A stretch of 64,000 nucleotides of DNA from Aquimarina sp. Aq107 (GTDB lineage: Bacteria > Bacteroidota > Bacteroidia > Flavobacteriales > Flavobacteriaceae), in contig NZ_OX030782.1 of assembly GCF_943733665.1 (NCBI RefSeq), forward strand, positions 4,016,501 through 4,080,500, written 5' to 3'. Position 1 is the stretch's first letter. Every line of letters starts with the position of its first letter. Both the position numbers and the translations under genes were made by a program. The notes below the pieces were generated by a model that saw only the letters and a list, made by a program, of their open reading frames with translations, searched no databases and was not told the origin of the DNA. Below are positions 43,293 to 53,208 of the stretch, piece by piece.

Positions 43293-43379
43293 ATGCTGAC
43301 CATACCCTATTAAAAATAACATTTTTTTGTCCCAGGTTCCCCAAATCCTGTAAACGAATTTAATCCGGCAATACAAATT

Positions 43380-43826
43380 ATGCTTAAATCAAAACTATTA
43401 GTAGGTTTCATCTTTTTCTTGTCCATCCATTATATCAATGGCCAGCAAAAAGATGAAGCCGTTTTTTTCAATCAAAGAGACCAAATAACTAAATTTCACA
43501 CTATACGTGATTTAGAAGATCTAAAAAAAGGGCAATTAATTCAACTTTATCAAGATCGTATAAAAGAAATCATTACTGTTCTTCCGTTCCTATCCCTTAC
43601 CAATGAGCCTGGTGTTAGACTTAGTGATTTGGGAATTAAAGAAGATTCGGGACACATAAAATCTCTTAAAAAGAGCGTAGAAACAAATAAAGAAGCAATA
43701 GATGTGACTCAGAATTCTATTGAAGAACTTGTACCTTATGCGGATACAGAAAAAATCATACTAACAATTTTATATTTCGAAGAAATCATAAAGAAAATGA
43801 GAATCGGAGTTACTAAGAATTTTTAA
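43380..43826 (+). CDS. Small secreted partner protein, copy 3
   Basis: A 148-residue protein with signal peptide (MLKSKLLVGFIFFLSI). It shows the family segments KFHTIRDLEDLKKGQLI, ITVLPFLSLTNEPG, SDLGIKEDSG, VPYADTEKI and YFEEIIKKMRIG. It begins 87 bases after the beta-helix stop codon. Together with the other two units it forms a set of three co-duplicated pairs. Confidence 0.7.
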   Translation: MLKSKLLVGFIFFLSIHYINGQQKDEAVFFNQRDQITKFHTIRDLEDLKKGQLIQLYQDRIKEIITVLPFLSLTNEPGVRLSDLGIKEDSGHIKSLKKSVETNKEAIDVTQNSIEELVPYADTEKIILTILYFEEIIKKMRIGVTKNF

Positions 43827-43852
43827 TTGATATTTAAATAAAAAATAAAGAG

Positions 43853-43878
43853 AAAGACAGTATTAATACTGTCTTTTT
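43853..43878 (+). terminator. Terminator after unit 3
   Basis: AAAGACAGTATTAATACTGTCTTT (read as AAAGACAGTA, loop TTAA, TACTGTCTTT) at 43853-43876 is a perfect palindrome followed by more T residues. Confidence 0.75.
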
Positions 43879-43945
43879 TCTTTTGCAATAGATAAAATAT
43901 CTTATATTGTTGTAAGGGTATTTTAGAATTCACTACTAAGAAAAC

Positions 43946-44578
43946 ATGATTACATTTTATCTGTTTTTAGGAATATTAACTTCAGTCGCTGGTGCGCTTC
44001 CGCTTGGAGCTGTAAATATTGCTGTAATTAATACTACTATTAAAGAAGATACAAAAAAAGCTTTTCGAATAGCCTTAGCTGCTGGTGTTGGCGAAGTGTT
44101 ACTAGCTCTTTTCGCATTGCATTGTAGTATGGAATTGACAGATTTTTTTGAAAACAATCAATGGATCCAGATAGTAATTATTTCTATATTCTTGATTATC
44201 GGAGTTTATTTTTTAGCAAGAACTAACAAAACAGAAAGTGCTAAAGAAATTAAAAAAAATAAGTTTGGAAAGTCTAAATTCTTAACCGGGTTTTCCTTAG
44301 CCTTTTTAAACCCTCCTGTTATCATATATTGGATAGTAGCAATATCATTAACAAATAAACATTTATTTGAGCTTACACTTTACACACCATTAATTGCTTT
44401 ATTTCTATTCTTTTCTGGTATATACTTAGGTAAAATTGGAACACTTTATTTATATAGTAAATGGGGTAATAAAATGGCAAGTAAATCTAACAACTCCAAG
44501 ACTAAATTATTTAAAATTATTGGGATAGCTCTAATAGTAATTTCAGTTGTTCAGGGATTAAAATTCTTCATCGTCTAA
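43946..44578 (+). CDS. LysE-family amino acid exporter
   Basis: A 210-residue protein with six membrane segments. The N-terminus reads SVAGALPLGAVNIAVINT, the family's PGP-like region, and the middle FLTGFSLAFLNPPVIIYW is typical of LysE/RhtB exporters. Length fits the family. The exported substrate is not known; amino acids are likely. It lies between the tandem array and the PLP decarboxylase with its own short leader. Confidence 0.8.
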   Translation: MITFYLFLGILTSVAGALPLGAVNIAVINTTIKEDTKKAFRIALAAGVGEVLLALFALHCSMELTDFFENNQWIQIVIISIFLIIGVYFLARTNKTESAKEIKKNKFGKSKFLTGFSLAFLNPPVIIYWIVAISLTNKHLFELTLYTPLIALFLFFSGIYLGKIGTLYLYSKWGNKMASKSNNSKTKLFKIIGIALIVISVVQGLKFFIV

Positions 44579-44642
44579 AGACACAATTAACATATACTTT
44601 TTTAAAACTGTTTTATACCTATTTTAATATTCAAAAACAGTC

Positions 44643-44650
44643 TACATTTG
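44643..44650 (+). promoter_or_regulatory. Promoter box of the PLP decarboxylase gene
   Basis: TACATTTG fits the -7 consensus, 25 bases upstream of the ATG. The -33 TTG is weak (TTT). Confidence 0.5.
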
Positions 44651-44675
44651 CATTCGATTTTGATAAAAAGACGCA

Positions 44676-46130
44676 ATGAAGGAAGACCACCTAAATCCAA
44701 AATTAATATTGTCCAAGGATGATATGACACAATATGGTTATACAATAATAGATCATATAGTAGAACATTTTGACAATCAAGACTCTAAAAAACCAGTAGC
44801 AATAGCTACTCGCGAAGAAATGGATAATCTACTAACAGAAGATATTCCTACCGATCCTACCGATGCCAATAAAGTTCTTGATTTTGTAATGAAAGAGATT
44901 ATACCGCAAAGCACGATTGTATCCCATCCAAAATCATTTTCTTTCGTCCCGGGACCAAGTAATTACATAAGTGCAATGGCAGACACAATAGCCACGGGTT
45001 TCAATATTTTTTCAGGTGGTTGGGCGGCTTCTCCGGCAGCAGCAGAATTAGAAATTCTTACCATGAATTGGTTATTAGAAATTTTTGGGTTTGGTACTAA
45101 AAAAGGAGGTGGTATTTTTACTAGTGGTGGATCTATGGCTAATCTAACAGCTCTAGTAACCGCAAGAAGAATTAAATGTGGAGATGACTTTTCTAAATCA
45201 GTAATCTATTTATCTGATCAAGCACACTCTTCGAATATTAAAGCGATCAAAGTAATTGGCTTCAAAAAAAGTCAAATAAGGATTATACCGACAGATCTCG
45301 AGTTTAAAATGTCTTTAAACAAATTAAAAAATGCGATTGCCAAAGATCGTCTACAAGGATTAGAACCTTTTTGCATGATAGCCTCTGCTGGGACCACTAA
45401 TACAGGAACAGTAGATCCATTAGACGAAATTGCAAAAATCTGTACTAATGAAAAACTATGGTTTCATATAGATGGAGCCTATGGAGGAGCGGCGATATTA
45501 GCTGATAACGGGAAAGAATTACTAAAAGGTATTGAAAAAGCAGATTCGTTAACAGTAGATCCTCATAAATGGTTTTTCCAGCCATATGAAATGGGATGTT
45601 TACTTGTAAAAGACCACAATTGGTTAAGTGGAACATTTAGCGAAAAACCTGAATACTTACGAGATGTTGAAGGAAATGAATCTGAAATCAATTTTTATGA
45701 CCACGGGATTCAATTAACTCGCCGTTTTCGCGCATTAAAATTCTACATGTCTTTAAAAACCTTTGGTTTAAATTCTTTCAAAAAAGCGATACAATACAAT
45801 ATAGAATTAACAGAACAAACTGAAAATATTCTCAGAAAAAGCTCTAAATGGGAAGTAATTTCTCCGGCTACGTTAGCCGTTATTAATTTCAGATATCATC
45901 CAATTGACAAAAATTTATCTGAAAAGGAAATTGATATCATCAATCAGAAAATCTCTGAAAAAATAATGAACTCCAGAGAAGCATTATTAGTTACAACAGT
46001 CCTTCTAGGGCAAGTAGTATTAAGAATGTGTTTAATAAATCCGAGAACTACAATTACGCATATAACTGAGACTATAGAACAATGTGAATTATATGGCGAT
46101 GCTTTACTTTCCTTAGAGCAGGCTAATTAA
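44676..46130 (+). CDS. Pyridoxal-phosphate-dependent group II decarboxylase
   Basis: A 484-residue PLP enzyme of the glutamate/aromatic amino-acid decarboxylase fold. It has the GGSMANL cofactor region, WFHIDGAYGG, and the lysine motif VDPHKWFF (Asp295, Lys298), which forms the Schiff base. The length and motif spacing match group II decarboxylases. The substrate cannot be read; aromatic amino acids, aspartate or glutamate are candidates. The gene converges with the DUF2797 gene, sharing four bases at the stop codons. Confidence 0.88.
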   Translation: MKEDHLNPKLILSKDDMTQYGYTIIDHIVEHFDNQDSKKPVAIATREEMDNLLTEDIPTDPTDANKVLDFVMKEIIPQSTIVSHPKSFSFVPGPSNYISAMADTIATGFNIFSGGWAASPAAAELEILTMNWLLEIFGFGTKKGGGIFTSGGSMANLTALVTARRIKCGDDFSKSVIYLSDQAHSSNIKAIKVIGFKKSQIRIIPTDLEFKMSLNKLKNAIAKDRLQGLEPFCMIASAGTTNTGTVDPLDEIAKICTNEKLWFHIDGAYGGAAILADNGKELLKGIEKADSLTVDPHKWFFQPYEMGCLLVKDHNWLSGTFSEKPEYLRDVEGNESEINFYDHGIQLTRRFRALKFYMSLKTFGLNSFKKAIQYNIELTEQTENILRKSSKWEVISPATLAVINFRYHPIDKNLSEKEIDIINQKISEKIMNSREALLVTTVLLGQVVLRMCLINPRTTITHITETIEQCELYGDALLSLEQAN

Positions 46131-46921
46131 AGCATGGTTAACTGTACCACATACCCTTCATTATTTCTAACATTAAAAACGGTATCGTCTTCAAAAATTA
46201 GATATTGACCTTTGATACCTTTCAGAATTCCCGAGTATTCAGGTGTTTTCTCTAGATTTAAACTTTTTAATTTATTAGGATAATCCAATACAGGAAAATC
46301 AAGTTCAGTTTCTTTATTATTATCTATAAAATATTCCTTAGCCTCTTCGGGTATGAATTCTTTTAACTTATCGCGGTATTCTTTTAAATCCTTATCTTCA
46401 ATCTCATTCTTAAGCATTTTACGCCAGTTCGTTTTATCTGCTACATGATCCTTAAGTGCTACTTCGGTAATTCCGGCTAAATATCTATTAGGAACCTCCA
46501 CAATCTCTATTGCTTCGTGTGCTCCCTGATCTATCCATCTTGTCGGCACTTGAGATTTTCTTGTAACTCCTACTTTTATATTACTCGAATTAGCTAAATA
46601 CACAATATGAGGTTGAAGTTGAGCTTTTTTCTCAAAATCTAAATCTCTATCTTCTATACCTAAATGTGCCGTACTCAATTCTGGGCGCATCACCCAATCT
46701 CCAACCTGAGGTTGATTATAAAAATCGTCATAACAGTATCCTTGTCTATAAATTTTTTTGTTTTTTCCACAAGCCAAACATTTATACCCTATAAATTTTA
46801 TGCTTAAGGATTTATTCAACAACTGATTTACATGAATAAAGTCCGAATCAAACACTAAATAATACTGAATTGGACTCCCTATCTCTGTCTGCATTTTAGT
46901 AAGTACTCCCTGATATTGCAT
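46127..46921 (-). CDS. DUF2797 family protein
   Basis: A 264-residue protein. A cysteine pair CLACGKNKKIYRQGYC near residues 48-64 may bind a metal. The segment PHIVYLANSSNIKVGVTRKS resembles the start of a GIY-YIG nuclease core, with the RWIDQGAHEA region after. DUF2797 is known by sequence in Bacteroidota and Actinobacteria; its function is not established. The link to GIY-YIG nucleases is my reading, not a proven match. It converges with the decarboxylase. Confidence 0.75.
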   Translation of the reverse strand: MQYQGVLTKMQTEIGSPIQYYLVFDSDFIHVNQLLNKSLSIKFIGYKCLACGKNKKIYRQGYCYDDFYNQPQVGDWVMRPELSTAHLGIEDRDLDFEKKAQLQPHIVYLANSSNIKVGVTRKSQVPTRWIDQGAHEAIEIVEVPNRYLAGITEVALKDHVADKTNWRKMLKNEIEDKDLKEYRDKLKEFIPEEAKEYFIDNNKETELDFPVLDYPNKLKSLNLEKTPEYSGILKGIKGQYLIFEDDTVFNVRNNEGYVVQLTML

Positions 46922-47046
46922 AAAAAGTTTAGTTATAAGTTAAATCTTATAAAAAGAATGTTATTATTTTTATTATTTTAGTTTCCGATGAAAGTCAATC
47001 ACACAATCATATTAATGCTAATTTCAGCTCAAAGATACATCAAAAA

Positions 47047-48579
47047 ATGCCAATCCCTTTAGTCAATTCTATAGCTAGCTGGTTCTTAAAAAAGCGTTTT
47101 CACCAGATGGAGCTCTTCCTTAAGTACCCCAATGAAGTACAGCTAGAATTATTACATGTTCTACTGGAAACAGCCAGAAATACTGAGTTTGGCAAAACCT
47201 ATGATTTTTCTTCTATCCATAATTACGAAACCTTTAAAGAACGTGTTCCTATTAGATCTTATGAAGATTATGAAGAAATGATCGAACGGAGCAGATTAGG
47301 AGAACACAATATATATTGGCCTACCCCAATTAAATGGTTTGCTAAATCTAGTGGAACTACAAATGCAAAAAGCAAATTTATTCCTGTTAGCCAAGAATCT
47401 CTAGAAGATTGTCATTATGCCGCAGGGAAAGATCTATTATGCATGTATCTTAATAACAACGAAAATTCTAAGCTATTTACAGGAAAAAGTCTTCGGTTAG
47501 GCGGAAGCAAAGAATTATATAAAGAAAACGGCACCTCTTTTGGTGATCTGTCAGCTATAATCATTGATAATATGCCCTTTTGGGCAGAATATAGCTCAAC
47601 TCCAAGCAATGAAGTTTCTTTAATGAGTGATTGGGAAACGAAGATGACGGCGATCGTTAATGAGACTATTCAAGAAAATGTTACAAGTCTAGCTGGAGTT
47701 CCATCTTGGATGCTAGTTTTATTAAATCAAGCACTAGAGACCACTGGACAAGAGCATTTATTCGAAATATGGAATAACATAGAAGTATACTTCCATGGAG
47801 GAGTTAGTTTTGAACCATATATTGATCAATACAAAAAAATATTACCAGGAGATTCCTTTAAGTATTATGAAATCTACAACGCATCAGAAGGTTTTTTTGC
47901 AATTCAAGATCAAAACGAATCTTCCGAGCTTTTATTAATGCTCGATTATGGAATCTTTTATGAATTTATACCTATGAATACCTATGGCACAAATAATGAA
48001 AAAGTAATTTCTTTAAGTGACGTAGAAATTGGCATCAATTATGCCGTTATAATTACCACTAATGCAGGTCTATGGAGATACAAAATTGGAGATACCGTAC
48101 GTTTTACTTCTATAAATCCTTATAGAATTAAGGTCTCCGGAAGAACTAAACACCATATTAATGTGTTTGGAGAAGAATTGATTATAGAAAACGCAGAAGA
48201 AGCTTTAAGAAAGACTACAAAAGATACTGATTGTGAAATTGTGGATTATACAGTAGCTCCTATTTTTATGGAAGGTAAAGAAAAAGGAGCTCATGAATGG
48301 ATGATTGAATTTAAAAAACAGCCTAAAGATCTTACGCTGTTTACCAAAATCTTAGATCAAAACCTTCAGAATATCAATAGTGATTATGAAGCTAAAAGAT
48401 ATAACAACACTACTTTAAATATATTAAGGGTTAACAAAGCAAGACCTCAATTATTTTATGATTGGCTTAAGAAAAATAACAAATTAGGAGGTCAGCATAA
48501 AATCCCAAGGCTTTCTAATTCTAGAAAATATCTTGATGAGTTATTACAATTAAACAAGGTAAATTCTTATTCGATTTAA
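47047..48579 (+). CDS. GH3 auxin-responsive promoter family protein (acyl-adenylate-forming)
   Basis: A 510-residue adenylating enzyme of the GH3 type. The ATP-binding region reads WFAKSSGTTNAKSKFIP, followed by the EIYNASEGFFAIQD and GLWRYKIGDTVRF motifs near the C-terminus. Plant GH3 enzymes couple hormones to amino acids; the bacterial substrate is not known. Length matches the family. No promoter is obvious; the gene stands alone between two minus-strand genes. Confidence 0.88.
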   Translation: MPIPLVNSIASWFLKKRFHQMELFLKYPNEVQLELLHVLLETARNTEFGKTYDFSSIHNYETFKERVPIRSYEDYEEMIERSRLGEHNIYWPTPIKWFAKSSGTTNAKSKFIPVSQESLEDCHYAAGKDLLCMYLNNNENSKLFTGKSLRLGGSKELYKENGTSFGDLSAIIIDNMPFWAEYSSTPSNEVSLMSDWETKMTAIVNETIQENVTSLAGVPSWMLVLLNQALETTGQEHLFEIWNNIEVYFHGGVSFEPYIDQYKKILPGDSFKYYEIYNASEGFFAIQDQNESSELLLMLDYGIFYEFIPMNTYGTNNEKVISLSDVEIGINYAVIITTNAGLWRYKIGDTVRFTSINPYRIKVSGRTKHHINVFGEELIIENAEEALRKTTKDTDCEIVDYTVAPIFMEGKEKGAHEWMIEFKKQPKDLTLFTKILDQNLQNINSDYEAKRYNNTTLNILRVNKARPQLFYDWLKKNNKLGGQHKIPRLSNSRKYLDELLQLNKVNSYSI

Positions 48580-48763
48580 GGATGTTATAAATTGTAATTT
48601 AGCGAAGTAAATTTCCCAGAATCTATTTTTTAAAATACGGTTTTACCACAAAAACAATACGTAATAAATTCTGTTTTTTGTTAAAAAACAAGTATTTCAT
48701 CGGCAAAAAAAAACGATTTGTCTAAAAAATAAAAAATATCTTTCGTACCCTTTATTTTCATAT

Positions 48764-48771
48764 TAAATTTG
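48764..48771 (+). promoter_or_regulatory. Promoter of the small secreted protein gene
   Basis: TAAATTTG, a perfect -7 box, with TTC at 48742-48744 19 bases before it. The ATG at 48805 follows after a 33-base leader. Confidence 0.6.
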
Positions 48772-48804
48772 TTTTCAGTTAGTTACAAAACAAACGTCCC
48801 AAAT

Positions 48805-49149
48805 ATGAAAAAGTTTTTACTCAGTATTGTTTTTATTTCGTTCTCTATCGCTGCAAGTGCACAGGAAATCAACACAGAAAAAAACATTGAAGAGAATACC
48901 ACTTCTAAAGAGTTACCTTTGATAAGTAATCATATATCTTTATCGACAATCAATACTACAGCAAAAACTACAAAACTAGATAATGTATGTTACGGAGAGA
49001 CTTCTAAAGTTGCATTTTATGAAGTTTTAATATCTAAAAATGGTTTTGATATAAACCTTAAAGATAGCACTGATCTTGTTATAAAAAACACTGAGGAAAT
49101 TATTTCAAAAAAAATAGAAGAGACTTTATATTCTGAAGAAGAAGAATAG
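48805..49149 (+). CDS. Small secreted protein
   Basis: The start is at 48805, giving a 114-residue protein with signal peptide MKKFLLSIVFISFSIAASAQ. The frame is also open upstream to 48769 but adds no sensible residues and would overlap the promoter. The mature part is about 95 residues, acidic, with a NGFDINLKDSTDLVIKNT segment and a glutamate-rich end. No family is recognised. Confidence 0.65.
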   Translation: MKKFLLSIVFISFSIAASAQEINTEKNIEENTTSKELPLISNHISLSTINTTAKTTKLDNVCYGETSKVAFYEVLISKNGFDINLKDSTDLVIKNTEEIISKKIEETLYSEEEE

Positions 49150-49177
49150 TAACCAACCATATATTGTAAAGCACAAT

Positions 49178-49214
49178 AAAAAACTCCTTAGATGTTAAAT
49201 CTAAGGAGTTTTTT
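49178..49214. terminator. Bidirectional terminator
   Basis: AAAAAACTCCTTAGAT (49178-49193) and ATCTAAGGAGTTTTTT (49199-49214) form a 16-bp stem with loop GTTAA and T-runs on both strands. It separates the small secreted gene from the convergent clpX. Confidence 0.85.
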
Positions 49215-49238
49215 ATTTCTATTAGTAAAGAACCTACT

Positions 49239-50471
49239 TTATGAAACTGCTTTCAGTTTATTGATAGTAGATTTATTCAGTTTTTTCTCTGCATAATCTT
49301 TAGTTACCCTTAATTCAGTTTCTTCACTTTCTGGCAACTCGTACATTGCATCTGTAAGAATCGCTTCGCACAATGAGCGCAATCCTCTAGCTCCTAACTT
49401 ATACTCTACAGCTCTTTCTACAATATAATCTAAAGCTCCAGGTGTAATCGTAAATTCGATATTATCCATTTCGAACAGCTTTTTATACTGCTTTATGATA
49501 GCATTCTTAGGCTCTGTTAAAATTGCTCTTAATGTATGATTATCCAATGGATTCATATGAGATAATACTGGAAGACGTCCTATAATCTCAGGAATCAATC
49601 CAAAATCTTTTAAATCCTTAGGGATTATATATTGTAATAGATTATCCTTCTCTATAGTATCCTCCGACTTAGATGCACTAAAGCCCATTGCCTGCATATT
49701 CAATCGCTTCTGTATAGCATTCTCGATACCATCAAAAGCTCCACCAGCAATAAAAAGGATATTCTCTGTATTTACTTCAATAAACTTTTGATCTGGATGC
49801 TTTCGTCCTCCTTTTGGCGGAACATTAACTACAGTTCCTTCTAACAGCTTCAATAAAGCTTGCTGAACTCCTTCTCCAGAAACATCTCTTGTTATACTAG
49901 GATTGTCACTCTTACGCGCAATTTTATCGATCTCGTCAATAAAAACTATACCGCGCTGCGCTTTTTCTAAATTATAATCAGCAGCTTGCAATAAACGTGT
50001 AAGAATACTTTCTACATCTTCACCAACATATCCTGCCTCAGTAAGAACAGTAGCATCAACTATTGCTAATGGTACGTTTAGCATTTTAGCGATAGTTTTA
50101 GCTATCAAAGTTTTACCAGTACCTGTTTGACCTACCATAATGATATTACTTTTCTGAATTTCAATATCATCATCAGTATTTGGCTGTAATAAACGTTTAT
50201 AATGATTATACACAGCAACAGACATCACTTTCTTAGTGAATTCTTGACCGATTACATATTCATCCAAAAACTTTTTAATAGCCATAGGCTTACGAAGCAT
50301 TAATTCAGAGCTCAGTTCTCCTGTCTCTTCATCTCTAGCCTCTTCAACAACAATTCCGTGAGCTTGAACAATACAACGATCACAAATGTGAGCGTCCAAA
50401 CCTGCAATCAATAAATTGGTCTCTGGCTTTTTTCTTCCACAAAACGAGCATTCTAAATCTTCTTTCGGCAT
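49239..50471 (-). CDS. clpX: ATP-dependent Clp protease ATP-binding subunit ClpX
   Basis: A 410-residue ClpX. The zinc-binding N-terminus reads [12 protein letters not shown] and HICDRC (four cysteines); the AAA domain has [15 protein letters not shown] and the [15 protein letters not shown] Walker B. The arginine-finger region and the C-terminal domain follow. It unfolds proteins for ClpP. The gene lies just downstream of clpP on the same strand, as is common in Bacteroidota. Confidence 0.97.
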   Translation of the reverse strand: MPKEDLECSFCGRKKPETNLLIAGLDAHICDRCIVQAHGIVVEEARDEETGELSSELMLRKPMAIKKFLDEYVIGQEFTKKVMSVAVYNHYKRLLQPNTDDDIEIQKSNIIMVGQTGTGKTLIAKTIAKMLNVPLAIVDATVLTEAGYVGEDVESILTRLLQAADYNLEKAQRGIVFIDEIDKIARKSDNPSITRDVSGEGVQQALLKLLEGTVVNVPPKGGRKHPDQKFIEVNTENILFIAGGAFDGIENAIQKRLNMQAMGFSASKSEDTIEKDNLLQYIIPKDLKDFGLIPEIIGRLPVLSHMNPLDNHTLRAILTEPKNAIIKQYKKLFEMDNIEFTITPGALDYIVERAVEYKLGARGLRSLCEAILTDAMYELPESEETELRVTKDYAEKKLNKSTINKLKAVS

Positions 50472-50566
50472 AATTATCTATTTCAAAAACTTGTTTGTTA
50501 TTCAAATTTATAACAAACATTACTAGGGGCGCAAAATATAAACTTTGCTTTTATTTTAATTATATA

Positions 50567-51241
50567 TTATTCTCTTGTAAGTATTTCATCAATCATACCA
50601 TACTCAAGAGCTTTATCAGCTTTCATCCAATAGTCTCTATCACTATCTTCATAAACTTTGTCATATGTCTGACCTGAATGTTTTGCTATAATTTGATATA
50701 GTTCTTCTTTTAATGTCAATATCTCTCTAGCAGTTATTTCGATATCACTCGCCTGTCCTTGGGCTCCTCCAAGCGGCTGATGAATCATTACTCTACTGTG
50801 AGGCAATCCAGAACGTTTTCCTTTTTCTCCAGCACATAATAATACAGCTCCCATAGACGCTGCCATTCCTGTACAAATAGTAGCTACATCAGGTTTAATA
50901 AATTGCATTGTATCATAAATTCCTAAACCAGCATAAACACTCCCACCAGGAGAATTTATATATATCTGTATATCTTTAGAAGAATCAACACTTTCTAAAA
51001 ACAAAAGCTGTGCTTGTATAATATTCGCTACCTGATCGTTAATACCAGTACCCAAAAAGATAATACGATCCATCATTAATCGAGAGAATACATCAAAAAT
51101 AGCTACATTCATTTGACGTTCTTCTATAATATTAGGAGTCATACCTACTGGATACATACTACTTATAATTTGATCATAGTAATTACTATTGATACCGTGA
51201 TGTTGCGTAGCGTATTTTTCGAATTCTTTTCCGTAATTCAT
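50567..51241 (-). CDS. clpP: ATP-dependent Clp protease proteolytic subunit ClpP
   Basis: A 224-residue serine protease with the triad: Ser129 in GMAASMGA, His154 in [10 protein letters not shown] and an Asp further on. The length and the hydrophobic patches match ClpP. It forms the proteolytic chamber for ClpX, whose gene follows. A terminator separates it from tig upstream, so clpP has its own promoter or reads through. Confidence 0.97.
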   Translation of the reverse strand: MNYGKEFEKYATQHHGINSNYYDQIISSMYPVGMTPNIIEERQMNVAIFDVFSRLMMDRIIFLGTGINDQVANIIQAQLLFLESVDSSKDIQIYINSPGGSVYAGLGIYDTMQFIKPDVATICTGMAASMGAVLLCAGEKGKRSGLPHSRVMIHQPLGGAQGQASDIEITAREILTLKEELYQIIAKHSGQTYDKVYEDSDRDYWMKADKALEYGMIDEILTRE

Positions 51242-51269
51242 ATGTTCTTTTTCTGAAATTTTGTTTTTA

Positions 51270-51305
51270 TAAAAAAGGCGTTAACCAAAACTTGGTTTAA
51301 CGCCC
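51270..51305 (-). terminator. Terminator between tig and clpP
   Basis: A stem with GGCGTTAACCAA (51277-51288) and its near-complement (51292-51304), followed on the minus strand by six Ts. One bulged base is present. Confidence 0.7.
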
Positions 51306-51342
51306 TAAATATAAGTATAAATTCCTTATTAGTATGTGTTGA

Positions 51343-52665
51343 TTATTTGTAAACTTCTTTTACAAAATCATCAAAACTTACTTCTTTTTCTTTCAATTTA
51401 ACATTCTCTTTATAGTATCCAAGTAATTTCTGGCTCATAAGTTGCTCAGAAATCCTTTTTACCTCATCCTGATTAGATAAAATTCTTGCCGCTATATCTT
51501 CTAACTCCTTATCTTCTGGAGACATTTGACCAAACTGAGCCATTTGTCCTTTTATTAAGTTTTTAGCGAATTCTTTTAACTCTTCAAAAGTAACCTGAAG
51601 ATTATTATCATTGATTAGTTTTCCTTCGATTAACTGAAAGCGTAATCCTTTCTCGCTTTTCTCATACTCATCTTTCGCCTCATCCTCTGTCAAAGGTTGC
51701 TCTCCAGTAGCTTGAATCCACTTTTGTAAGAACTCAGCAGGTAAATCAAATTTAGTGTTTTCAAGTACACTTTCTGTAACATCATTCAGTAACTGCTGAT
51801 CAGACTGCTGAACAAACTGTCGATCCGCATCTTCTTTGATCTTTTCCTTAAGTTCAGTAACAGTTTTTACTGTATCCTTACCATAAATTTTATCAAATAA
51901 ATCTTGATCTAATTCAGCTAATTCTTGATTATTAATTTCAGAAATAGTAAAAGTTACCTCAACTTCTAATCCTTTAGCATCATCTTGACTAACTTTTAAC
52001 GCATTTATCAAATCTTGATCATCAGAAAACAGGCCTTTTGTTTTTAGCGTAAGTACATCACCAACTTTAGAACCAATAAACTTATCTAAGTTTCTTTTTC
52101 CTTTGATTTTATCTAATGAAATAGTGGTTTGATTGTTAATTTCTTTCTCTTCATTAACAAAAGTACCAGCAATTAAATCATCCTTCTCTGCAGCATCCTT
52201 TGGTACTAATTTACCATATTGCTTTTGAATTGTTTTGATTTGATTATCGATCATTTCGTCACTAGCTACAATCTTATAATGTGTTATAGCCTTCTTACCA
52301 TTAAGTTTTACCTCAAATTTTGGCGCCAAACCTAATTCAAACTCAAAAGAATAATCATCAGAATCCCAATCAAAGTTTTCTTGTTCTTTAGGTAAAGGAT
52401 TTCCTAAAACATCCAATTTTTCCTCTGTTAGATACTTATTTAGAGCATCTTGTAACAATTTATTTACCTCATCTACTAAAACTGCTCTCCCATATTGCTT
52501 TTTTACCAATCCCATAGGAACATGGCCTTTTCTAAAACCAGGAATATTGGCATTTTTGCGATAATCTTTAAGAATGTTATCTACCTTATCGCTATAATCT
52601 GCTTTTGCAATATCTACTGTAACTACAGCATTTAAATCGTCTAATTGCTCTTTTGAAATATTCAT
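51343..52665 (-). CDS. tig: Trigger factor
   Basis: A 440-residue chaperone. The N-terminal ribosome-binding region has the signature ANIPGFRKGHVPMGLVKK, followed by a PPIase-like middle with the GTFVNEE and GSKVGDVL region, and a C-terminal helical arm. The start at 52665 gives the usual MNISKEQLDDL. It helps new proteins fold at the ribosome. It precedes clpP and clpX in one direction, as in other Bacteroidota, separated by a terminator. Confidence 0.95.
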   Translation of the reverse strand: MNISKEQLDDLNAVVTVDIAKADYSDKVDNILKDYRKNANIPGFRKGHVPMGLVKKQYGRAVLVDEVNKLLQDALNKYLTEEKLDVLGNPLPKEQENFDWDSDDYSFEFELGLAPKFEVKLNGKKAITHYKIVASDEMIDNQIKTIQKQYGKLVPKDAAEKDDLIAGTFVNEEKEINNQTTISLDKIKGKRNLDKFIGSKVGDVLTLKTKGLFSDDQDLINALKVSQDDAKGLEVEVTFTISEINNQELAELDQDLFDKIYGKDTVKTVTELKEKIKEDADRQFVQQSDQQLLNDVTESVLENTKFDLPAEFLQKWIQATGEQPLTEDEAKDEYEKSEKGLRFQLIEGKLINDNNLQVTFEELKEFAKNLIKGQMAQFGQMSPEDKELEDIAARILSNQDEVKRISEQLMSQKLLGYYKENVKLKEKEVSFDDFVKEVYK

Positions 52666-52751
52666 TATCTCTACTTTTTTGTACTAAAAATCGGGTTGCA
52701 AAAGTAATACTTTTTTACAACTCAACAAAGTTTTAACTTCCTGAAAAACAG

Positions 52752-53102
52752 TTAGCTTTTATCTTTCTTTAAAATAGAGTACAATATAGATTGAAACACG
52801 GATAACAAAACACTAAATATTAATGCCCATAACCAACCGTTAACTCCAAAACCAGACACAAAGTGATCCGCCATAAGTATGATCGCAGCATTAATTACTA
52901 ATAGGAATAGCCCTAAGGTGACGATCGTAACAGGAAGTGTCAAAATTACTAACAATGGTTTCACAACCGCATTTAAAACAGCTAAGAGCACAGCTACAAT
53001 CAATGCGCTGAAATAGCTATCTACACTAACTCCAGGTAAAATCTCTGCCAACACCAATACAGCAATTGCACTGAGAATCATTTTTAATAAGAATTTCATC
53101 AT
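52752..53102 (-). CDS. Four-helix membrane protein, phage holin superfamily IV type (PF04020-like)
   Basis: A ~116-residue membrane protein with four membrane segments (MKMILSAIAVLVLAEIL and later PVTIVTLGLFLLVINAAIIL). The GLFLLVINAAII motif matches the family often called mycobacterial four-TM phage holin. In chromosomes these proteins are not phage genes; the role is unknown. The ATG at 53102 (MMKF) or 53099 gives the best start. It lies between tig and the terminator of the esterase gene. Confidence 0.8.
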   Translation of the reverse strand: MMKFLLKMILSAIAVLVLAEILPGVSVDSYFSALIVAVLLAVLNAVVKPLLVILTLPVTIVTLGLFLLVINAAIILMADHFVSGFGVNGWLWALIFSVLLSVFQSILYSILKKDKS

Positions 53103-53144
53103 ATACAGGTTTAGATTGATTCTCAAATTACTAAAAACAATACA

Positions 53145-53176
53145 ATAAAAAAACCTGCTATTAAAATAATAGCAGG
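53145..53176 (-). terminator. Terminator after the esterase gene
   Basis: CCTGCTATT (53154-53162) and AATAGCAGG (53168-53176) form a 9-bp stem, followed on the minus strand by a T-run (53145-53153). Confidence 0.8.
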
Positions 53177-53208
53177 CTCATATATTTTATATAATACCTT
53201 AAAGAAGG

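Larger units (their letters stand above)
37803..43826 (+). repeat. Three tandem copies of a two-gene unit
   Basis: Units at 37803-39546, 39826-41548 and 42018-43826 each comprise a ~420-residue beta-helix-like protein and a ~147-residue partner. Each unit ends in a terminator. The copies have diverged at nucleotide level, so they are old duplications, yet keep the same order and length, suggesting that the two products act together and that the three pairs differ in detail. Confidence 0.85.

Noticed and set aside
52752-53102. Phage holin as sign of a second prophage
   Set aside because: The four-helix family is a conserved chromosomal gene in many bacteria, and the neighbours tig, clpP, clpX and the esterase are core genes.
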